Shown here: positions 14,524 through 21,170 of the stretch, in pieces
Position numbering within the stretch: position 1 is the first letter of the stretch
How the letters are laid out: each line of letters begins with the position of its first letter
Program-made: the position numbers and the translations under genes
Notes under the pieces: generated by a model
The model's database searches: none
The model's input: only the letters and a program-made list of their open reading frames with translations
What the model was told of the DNA's origin: nothing
Source of the DNA: Bacteriovorax stolpii
Lineage (GTDB): Bacteria > Bdellovibrionota > Bacteriovoracia > Bacteriovoracales > Bacteriovoracaceae
Direction: 5' to 3'
NCBI GenBank assembly: GCA_945862475.1
Contig: CAMAYW010000006.1
Coordinates: 1-21,170, forward strand
DNA length: 21,170 bases

Positions 14524-17343
14524 TTAAAAGAAGCCGATTGACACGTGGAAGCGTCCGGGGTCCTCTAACCTACCACTTGCATCTTTTTTTCTCAAGAGTT
14601 TTATTCCGTAGTCAAAGTCTAGGGTTCCAACAGGAGTGACAATCTTAAAAGTAAGTCCAGCAGAGTCTCTAAGTTCTCCTAAATTCATTCTATCGGCGAA
14701 GACGCGCCCCGCATCATAAAAGACCCCGGCCATAAGTGCGTCATTAATAAAGTAGCGCGGTTCAAATTTAAAGTTCGCAATGTAAGCCTTGTCTGTAATT
14801 CGTACATCAGAGATATCTTTACCATCAGGGAGTCGATTCATTTCTTCGTCTGTATAGCCTCTTATGATGTCCATCCCTGTTAATCTAAACACTTTAATCG
14901 TTGGGATATAGCCTGCAGTCTGCTGAACTCCATTTACACTAATTCTTTCTCTCGCAAGATTTTGTTGAACACCGCCAACTAAGGAAATAGCAAGTGTTCC
15001 ATTCTTAAAAGGAACATAAAAGCGATTTCTTGAAACTAACTTATAGTAATCAATTGTTAGGTCTGATTCTTTTTGTGACAGTAAATAAGGATTTGCAAAT
15101 TCGCAGGATAAATTAAAAAAGGCTCCCTTGGTAGCGTTAATTTGATTGTTTCTCAAATCATAAGTGAGACTTGGGGTTAAAGATCCGATCTGAAAACTAC
15201 CATTATTAATTTCCTCAGTCGCACTATATTGAGTGATGTCCTCATATTGGTAGCGTATGGAAGTTGAAACTCTCTTCGTAAAGTCTCTTGTGAGTGTTCC
15301 ATTCACTCTAAAAATATTCGCATCAAAGGAATAAAATCGTCTTGTTTGGTAAGCTGCCGTTGCAGCCCCGTCGATCATCGTATCAAATAGGTCACCTTGG
15401 GTATAAGAGATAGAGGTATTGTGCTCAAGGATATGTTCAATATTATCTCTTCTTTGAGGATCAACAGTTGTGTAGCTTGTTCTACGGTTGAGCTGACTAC
15501 GAAGAGAGACAGATCTGTTATAACCACCAATATTTTGATAGGTAACGGTCCCTGTTAATTTAAGACCAATATCTGTTCTATAACCAGGTGCAATTTCCAC
15601 AAGGCCATAATCCCGCTCGGAAACTTTCACTAAAAGATCAGTCGCTGCATTCTTTGAATTATGCTTTAAGGGAGTTACACTGACAGTGTTGAATAATCCC
15701 GTTGCTGAAATAGCAGATTCAATCTCTTGAGTGATATTGGGAGTGATCAAATCCCCTTTTTCTAAATGCACTTTTTTTGAAAGAACTTTTTTATTGGTCT
15801 TATCATTTCCTAAATAAAGTACTCTATTGAGTCTAACGAGAGGCCCAGTATCTACTTTAAAATAAATATCAGCATTTGTTCCAGCCTTGTTATATTTCAC
15901 AAGATCTGAGTCATTTGAATTTACGACTTCAGCGTAATAAAATCCTTTCTCCTGCAGTGTGGATGCCACTTTTTTTATGTCATCGGCCATCTTTATTGGA
16001 TTAAAAGGTTCTCCTACCTGATTAAAAAGCCCACTTAAAATAACCGCTTCAAGATCTTCTGGAACTCCTGAAAACTGAATTCTCCTTAAAAAAGCCCTTT
16101 GGCCTTCCTGAATGGAATATTCAATTTTAGCGGTTCCTTTTTCTTTATTTATATTAATGGCAGGATCAAAGACTCTCGCCTGCACAAAACCTTTTTCAAT
16201 GTACTTATTTTTTAAATACTCCTGGAAAAAAGTGAAATATTCGTTGTCGTAGTACTTAACAGAGGCAAGCTCAAAAGCTTCACTTTCGAACATCTTTTCT
16301 AAATTACTATTTGAAAAATAACTATTTCCGATGAATCTTACGTCAACTAATCTAGTTTTTTCATTCTCATCGAAGAAAATCCTATAGAGAAAAACTTTCT
16401 CGCCTGAACTATTTTTAGTCTCTGAAATCTGAACCATTACTTTAGAATCTAAAAAAGCCTTAGAACGATAAAAATCTCTAAGCGCCGTTGTAAGAGTCCC
16501 TTCACTAAGAGGTCTCTTGTATTTCCTGAAAAGCTCAACAACCATTCTATGAACTTCATCTCGATGCTGTCGTTTGAGTTTTTTAAAATCAAATGCATAG
16601 ATATGCTCATTAGTAACTTTAATAAAAGGAACAACTCGATTCTTTTTATAAACAGGAGTAAACTCTAAATTGATTAAAAAATAGCCATAACTAAATAGTT
16701 CTTTCTGTGCTTCATCGAGATAAATTTTGAAACTATTTAAATCGAAAGGTTTTTTATATAAGTTGAGAAACTTTCTTTTTAAATATTTTTTTATATATGA
16801 AGACTGACTATTGGTTGTTATGTTTTTAAATATTCGAGGCTCACCCAGATCAACTTTGATCGACACATTAACTTTATCTTTTTTTTCTACAACCATAAAT
16901 TCGTGTGTGTTTTTTGGGTAGCCGAGTGTCTCTAATCGGTCTCTTAGACCGGATAAACTTTCATTTAATTTTTGAATTTCAAAAAAATCGCCCTCTCTCA
17001 AACTTATCAACTGAATAGAGTCCATCGAGAATCGCGAGTCACTAAATTCTAATTTAACCTCGTTAATGATTGGCTTGAGCTTGAAATGAATATGTAATGA
17101 ATGTTTACCATCCATTTCTTCTAACTTGAAAATAAACGATTGATATCCTCCATCGGAGGCCATTACTCTTAAAGTATCTTTTAAATGGACAACACTTCTA
17201 TATTCACCTACAAGTCCCTTAAATCTAGTAATCCTTTGATCACATGGAATAGATTTTTTGCATTCAACAATCACTTCTTCGAGATTGAAGGATGGACTCG
17301 CAAAAGTAAAAAGTGTCGAAAAGATTAAAAAAAGGAACATCAT
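14524..17343 (-). CDS. BamA/TamA-family outer-membrane assembly protein with about seven POTRA modules
   Basis: A 939-residue Omp85-superfamily protein that would insert proteins or lipids at the outer membrane. Signal peptide about 1-16. Residues ~21-577 divide into seven POTRA-like units of ~70-87 residues (about 21-90, 91-167, 168-245, 246-327, 328-414, 415-500, 501-577). Most end their second helix with GY or GF (LETLGYP, LFSYGYF, YIEKGFV, LQEKGFYY, SATGLFN). Residues ~578-939 are the D15 beta barrel, starting YGLVEIAPGYRTD, with the conserved IRGY motif (Arg828-Gly829-Tyr830) and VFYDAGRVF, and ending ...VSIGFF with the terminal Phe of outer-membrane barrels. E. coli TamA has three POTRAs and BamA five. 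The start overlaps the tamB stop by 4 bp (ATGA), with AGGAG 9 bases before. That coupling favours a TamA role, but BamA is not excluded. Confidence 0.93.
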   Translation of the reverse strand: MMFLFLIFSTLFTFASPSFNLEEVIVECKKSIPCDQRITRFKGLVGEYRSVVHLKDTLRVMASDGGYQSFIFKLEEMDGKHSLHIHFKLKPIINEVKLEFSDSRFSMDSIQLISLREGDFFEIQKLNESLSGLRDRLETLGYPKNTHEFMVVEKKDKVNVSIKVDLGEPRIFKNITTNSQSSYIKKYLKRKFLNLYKKPFDLNSFKIYLDEAQKELFSYGYFLINLEFTPVYKKNRVVPFIKVTNEHIYAFDFKKLKRQHRDEVHRMVVELFRKYKRPLSEGTLTTALRDFYRSKAFLDSKVMVQISETKNSSGEKVFLYRIFFDENEKTRLVDVRFIGNSYFSNSNLEKMFESEAFELASVKYYDNEYFTFFQEYLKNKYIEKGFVQARVFDPAININKEKGTAKIEYSIQEGQRAFLRRIQFSGVPEDLEAVILSGLFNQVGEPFNPIKMADDIKKVASTLQEKGFYYAEVVNSNDSDLVKYNKAGTNADIYFKVDTGPLVRLNRVLYLGNDKTNKKVLSKKVHLEKGDLITPNITQEIESAISATGLFNTVSVTPLKHNSKNAATDLLVKVSERDYGLVEIAPGYRTDIGLKLTGTVTYQNIGGYNRSVSLRSQLNRRTSYTTVDPQRRDNIEHILEHNTSISYTQGDLFDTMIDGAATAAYQTRRFYSFDANIFRVNGTLTRDFTKRVSTSIRYQYEDITQYSATEEINNGSFQIGSLTPSLTYDLRNNQINATKGAFFNLSCEFANPYLLSQKESDLTIDYYKLVSRNRFYVPFKNGTLAISLVGGVQQNLARERISVNGVQQTAGYIPTIKVFRLTGMDIIRGYTDEEMNRLPDGKDISDVRITDKAYIANFKFEPRYFINDALMAGVFYDAGRVFADRMNLGELRDSAGLTFKIVTPVGTLDFDYGIKLLRKKDASGRLEDPGRFHVSIGFF

Positions 17344-20300
17344 TTAAATGTTCTCCTAAATTTTAAATCTCCTCCGATTGAATTATAGATGATATCCGCC
17401 TCACCCTCTTCGTTTGTCCTTAATTCATAGACGCCTTCAAGCTGGATGCTTTTTGTTAGTCCATAATTTAAATTCATACTCTGTCTCTGTCCGATACTAC
17501 CACCCATCGTACTTGAAACAGATAAAGTAAGCGCTTCATCTAAACGCTTTTTGAGCTCAATTTTGGTTGCCGATCTTGTTCTACCTAAAGCTCCAGCCGT
17601 TTGTCCGCTACCTCTTGACTGACTTCTTCCACTTAGAAGACTATCCGTTGAAGACTGCTCAATGACTGTTCCAAGATTCACTTGTAGACCGAACTGTTTA
17701 TTTAGAATGTCACTAATTTTAAAGCGATCAAAAACAAATGAACCAACACCTACTTGAGTTAAACTTCTTTGATCTTTTGCATAAAGGGCTGTTTGAATTT
17801 CATCCGTATAACCAAAGGCAATAAGGGATAGAATTGAGTTTCTCGGTAGCACAGGTTCAGATGTAAGATCAAAATTAAATCGTTCTAAATCACCATATGC
17901 TTTCGGATAAATTTTATAATTAGAAATTATTGTTAATGCTTGAATATCAAAATCGGGATTTGTAATTTCTTTTTTAGGACTAAAATTAATATCAGCACTT
18001 AAAATCTGATACTCATTATTCTTAAAGAATATTCTGGATGAATTGACTGGAGAAGTTAACCTTCCCTCTCCTCTTGGTCTAGAAGGATTCCCCGTCAATC
18101 GCATTTCTCCAATGAAGGCAATATCCATCAAAGAATTAGAAATTCGAACAGGATTTTCTGCTTTCACATTTAGATTAATGGTAAACATTTTTCCGGCAAC
18201 AGATTCTTGGTTTCGTGGTAAAAATCTGACTTGAGAGAAAGCAGCAGATTTTGAACTAAAGTTATTTAATTCTTCAACAATGTTCCCTTTATTGATAATG
18301 ATCTCTCCACCAACGGTGTAAGGATAATTATTTCCGAGAATGATACCTTCACCAGAAATGTTAATAGAAGAATCCCCCAATATAGGAATTTCCGCTTTAT
18401 TTAAATTAAATTTAAGATTTACGTCAGGATGTTCGCCATCAAAAAAAACATCCCCAAGTATCGAGAAGACCCCATTGTCTAAGCTAGTTGAAAATTCATG
18501 AATCTGAAGTCGTTTCTTTGCAAAATCTATGTTGTACTTTAGATCATTCAGTTGCAAAGGGACTTGCTCAATCGATAAATCGAGATCTGATGTTTTTGAA
18601 GTTAATGAAAAATCAAATTTATCTTTGTTTCCGTTTACCTTTGCAATATTTCTTATAAACCCCTGGGATGATAAAATTTTTGAACTTAAAAGTTCCAAAA
18701 TTTTTGAGTTCACATGAAATTCTTGTATGAGCGAAACCCTGTCGCCAAAGGTACCCTCTCCCTTAGTATCAATATAGAGATCAGGTTGCTTTACGGATAG
18801 ATTCCATCTCTGAATTCGACTATCCTTCACATAAAACTCCGGTCGTGATGACTTATAATCAACATTAAATTCCGGATGATTAAAAATAAATTTATTTAAA
18901 GATGCTTCCAGGTCAAGGTTCTTAAAACCGTAGTCAAACTTGGATTGCACATCAAAATCAATGATTCCCGAAAAATTCTCAGTTTCAAGGTGTTTACCAA
19001 GAACTGCTACCAGTACAGGTTTAATATTTTGTGAAGAGACCTTAAAATCAAATCTTGAGTCTGTATTTACGTCCAAACCGAAACTAAAATCTGTCGTCAA
19101 AATACTTCCAAGAAAATTTGCCTTACCTTTTAACCTTTTGGACTGAATCAATAATTCAATACTGGAATCATCAAACAGATAATTTAAGGCCCTTGAGTCA
19201 AATGCTGTTGCCTCAAGATTTAACTTATAATCCTTTGTAAATCCTCCACCCTTAATTTTCCCTGAAATCAAAGTCTCTAAATTAATTCCAAGCTTTTTTA
19301 TTAATTGGAAGGACTGCAGTTCAAGGTTTTCCCAAAACATCTTTAAATCAAATGAATCATTACTTAAGTCAAAAAGGAATTCACCGTCAAATGAGCCTCT
19401 TCCTTTTATCGCCTCGAGGTTCTTAACTGAAATAACTTTGTTTGAAAGTGTAAGATCAAAAGATCCAGCACTAATGGTTTCAGATGCAGCGGTTAAGTCA
19501 GAGAACTCAACTTTTGTTCGAATCTTTAAATCATTAAATTTATATTTTCCAAAAATGTCGGCATCGACCCTTGCTTTAAAATCAAGATCACTTGGAAGGA
19601 AATCAAGCTTATTAAAAATCGGGTCAAGGATTTGAATGAGATCCCCTGAGTTAGCGTCATTGGAAGTGATTCCAATCGCAATATCTTCATCTTTATAATT
19701 TACTGTGCCAATGCCAGATAAGCGTGTTTTCCCAACAAGTGATTCAAGTTTATCTATTTCAACAATTGAATTCCCAAGATTAATAGATATTTTTTTATCA
19801 GCTCTGTCGAGATGATACCCTAATATTTCAAAACCTTCTGTCTTACCTTTTATGTCGATAATCGTTTCGCTAGGAGGGCCCTCAACTGTAATTGAAAGAG
19901 GCCCGACTCCTTTTATTCCGAGCTGAGATATGCCACCAAAATCACTTAGGTCAATCTTTGTTTCTGGAACAACGAAACTAACTTTTTTATCATTTACGAA
20001 ACCTTTAACGTGGAGTTTTGAATTTTTCAAATCGATTTCTGAATCAATCGAAAATTCTTTATTTATAAAAGCAATTTCAGATTTTGATAGTTTTGCATTT
20101 TTAATCATTAAAATGGTAAAACTTTTGCTCCCCTCACCAGTAACAAGTCCTAAGTTTTTAATGTAAAAACCATCTTTGGGTAAAATTCTGATGTCGCTAT
20201 TTTCAATTTCTATTCTTGCCTCGCCATTGAGTTCTCCCCGAAGTATTTTAAAATCTGGGCCCAAAGCTTGGAGTGAATTGGTTAATTTGAAATTCTCTAA

Positions 20301-21170
20301 ATTTACAGACAGCTTAAGCGTTGGTACTTCTTTTTTATTGAAATCATAAATCGTTACAGGATTAACAAGTCTTAGATTCTCATCATGATTCTCTAAGTTT
20401 AATTTATCTACCGAAACCTTTCCATTTTCAAATTTGATAAGGGATCGTAACTCTGAAGCTTTTAAAATATTGGAATCGAGATCTTTTATGTAGATGTCAG
20501 CTGTACCCGAAAGTAATTGTTCGCTGTATTTTAATTTAAATCCAACTCTTCCAGATCCATCGTCAAAGATAACTTTATCCATTGTTGGCATAAATTCGTT
20601 CATTAAATTAGCAAAATAGGCATTCACCTCACCATTCAATTCAGCAGAAGCATTCTTTAATTTAGAGTAATTGGAAACCTTTCCCTTGATGAGAGCAGCT
20701 TGAACATCATGCTGTATTTTAATTCGATAAATATTGATATCTTTTTTAGTTATTTCGGCATCACCCCATATTTCATCCAAAATAAAATCAGATTCTTTGG
20801 TTGGCCGAATGTTTGCTAAATGAAATCTTGTAATGAAACTTTTGTCTTTTTTATAGAGCTTAAATCTTTTTGCTTCAAGCAAGTCATGATTAAAAAATAT
20901 TTTAGTATTTTCAATTAAGACTGTATCTAGTCTAATGGGAAACAATGCTGGAGCTTTAAATATACGATCAATGATTTTCTGGTCTATTTCTTTTATTTCC
21001 TCGTCACTCTCTTTGCCCACATATTTTATATAACTCTCTGATACTTTGATTTCACCTAACGCAATATTTTTTTCTTCTAATTCAATTAAACCCAGGTAAA
21101 TACCCACTTTCCCTAATTCAGCCTCAAGATACTCGGTCTCGCTTATTTTCTTGAAAAGATCAACATCATT
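17340..21170 (-). CDS. tamB: TamB-like translocation and assembly protein, 5' end outside window
   Basis: The frame stays open to the right edge, so the N-terminus is missing; the GTG at 21107 is only an internal codon. The 1276 visible residues are a long series of alternating hydrophobic and polar beta strands, as expected for the beta-taco/AsmA-like groove that spans the periplasm. The C-terminal ~350 residues fit the TamB (DUF490) domain: LTGNPSRPRGEGRLTSPV, then RNSILSLIAFGYTDE, and a basic end GGDLKFRRTFK. TamB proteins bridge the inner membrane to an Omp85 partner, helping outer-membrane protein or phospholipid delivery. It has a Gly/Ser/Arg-rich stretch near the end (SGRSQSRGSGQTAGALGRTR). 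It directly precedes, and overlaps by 4 bp, the Omp85 gene; in E. coli tamA comes first. The last 63 bases of the window code for the first 21 of these visible residues. Confidence 0.9.
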   Translation of the reverse strand, partial: NDVDLFKKISETEYLEAELGKVGIYLGLIELEEKNIALGEIKVSESYIKYVGKESDEEIKEIDQKIIDRIFKAPALFPIRLDTVLIENTKIFFNHDLLEAKRFKLYKKDKSFITRFHLANIRPTKESDFILDEIWGDAEITKKDINIYRIKIQHDVQAALIKGKVSNYSKLKNASAELNGEVNAYFANLMNEFMPTMDKVIFDDGSGRVGFKLKYSEQLLSGTADIYIKDLDSNILKASELRSLIKFENGKVSVDKLNLENHDENLRLVNPVTIYDFNKKEVPTLKLSVNLENFKLTNSLQALGPDFKILRGELNGEARIEIENSDIRILPKDGFYIKNLGLVTGEGSKSFTILMIKNAKLSKSEIAFINKEFSIDSEIDLKNSKLHVKGFVNDKKVSFVVPETKIDLSDFGGISQLGIKGVGPLSITVEGPPSETIIDIKGKTEGFEILGYHLDRADKKISINLGNSIVEIDKLESLVGKTRLSGIGTVNYKDEDIAIGITSNDANSGDLIQILDPIFNKLDFLPSDLDFKARVDADIFGKYKFNDLKIRTKVEFSDLTAASETISAGSFDLTLSNKVISVKNLEAIKGRGSFDGEFLFDLSNDSFDLKMFWENLELQSFQLIKKLGINLETLISGKIKGGGFTKDYKLNLEATAFDSRALNYLFDDSSIELLIQSKRLKGKANFLGSILTTDFSFGLDVNTDSRFDFKVSSQNIKPVLVAVLGKHLETENFSGIIDFDVQSKFDYGFKNLDLEASLNKFIFNHPEFNVDYKSSRPEFYVKDSRIQRWNLSVKQPDLYIDTKGEGTFGDRVSLIQEFHVNSKILELLSSKILSSQGFIRNIAKVNGNKDKFDFSLTSKTSDLDLSIEQVPLQLNDLKYNIDFAKKRLQIHEFSTSLDNGVFSILGDVFFDGEHPDVNLKFNLNKAEIPILGDSSINISGEGIILGNNYPYTVGGEIIINKGNIVEELNNFSSKSAAFSQVRFLPRNQESVAGKMFTINLNVKAENPVRISNSLMDIAFIGEMRLTGNPSRPRGEGRLTSPVNSSRIFFKNNEYQILSADINFSPKKEITNPDFDIQALTIISNYKIYPKAYGDLERFNFDLTSEPVLPRNSILSLIAFGYTDEIQTALYAKDQRSLTQVGVGSFVFDRFKISDILNKQFGLQVNLGTVIEQSSTDSLLSGRSQSRGSGQTAGALGRTRSATKIELKKRLDEALTLSVSSTMGGSIGQRQSMNLNYGLTKSIQLEGVYELRTNEEGEADIIYNSIGGDLKFRRTFK

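Noticed and set aside
14439..14639. Plus-strand open frame across the gap between the Omp85 gene and rplM
   Set aside because: It overlaps the rplM promoter and the end of the Omp85 gene on the opposite strand, and has no ribosome binding site.
18043..20166. Plus-strand open frames opposite tamB
   Set aside because: Short antisense shadows with no motif, inside a gene supported on the other strand.
1..21170. CRISPR arrays, tRNA/rRNA genes, insertion sequences, phage or defence islands
   Set aside because: No regularly spaced direct repeats, no clover-leaf or rRNA signatures, and no transposase, integrase or restriction-type motifs were seen in any frame examined.

Overview
The window is a gene-dense, AT-rich bacterial chromosome segment from a diderm (Gram-negative) organism. 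It holds an outer-membrane Omp85 protein with a TamB partner, lipoprotein and Sec signal peptides, and Lon, RpoZ, RplM/RpsI and AlaRS as housekeeping genes. Codon use, the divergent UvrA paralogue, the secreted matrixin protease and the very large multi-POTRA Omp85 protein suggest a member of the Bdellovibrionota (Bdellovibrio/Bacteriovorax-type). That placement is an inference from overall impression, not from a search. No mobile element, CRISPR array, tRNA or rRNA was seen.

Layout. Positions 1-2170 (+) hold the 3' end of alaS and, overlapping it by 4 bp, an orphan family-5 peptide-binding lipoprotein. At 2276-2659 (+) is a small exported protein; it converges, with a 4-bp overlap, on a small unknown protein at 2656-2916 (-). 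A divergent intergenic region with a 19-bp palindrome leads to a long-chain acyl-CoA synthetase (3015-4835, +), followed by rpoZ (4921-5133, +) with its own promoter. A perfectly symmetrical bidirectional terminator separates rpoZ from lon.

From 5181 to the end everything is on the minus strand. Read in the direction of transcription (right to left), the order is: tamB (5' end cut by the window edge), a tamA/bamA-like gene overlapping it by 4 bp, then rplM-rpsI with a strong promoter and a strong terminator. Next come a divergent UvrA-like ABC ATPase, a 239-aa exported protein with a C-terminal membrane anchor, a secreted matrixin-type metalloprotease with the same kind of C-terminal anchor, an AMIN-like exported protein, and lon. 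A good promoter just upstream of the AMIN-like gene suggests that AMIN-like gene and lon form one unit.

How they work together. The tamB/Omp85 pair would build a periplasm-spanning bridge for outer-membrane biogenesis. The 239-aa protein and the metalloprotease look like a co-expressed pair of surface- or envelope-anchored proteins. The rest is housekeeping. The points most worth following are the UvrA paralogue, whose second nucleotide-binding domain has lost its catalytic residues while the first is intact; the paired C-terminal anchor signals; the seven-POTRA Omp85 protein encoded downstream of tamB; and inverted repeats that lie on or beside ribosome binding sites of three genes. No clearly new multi-gene system is evident.
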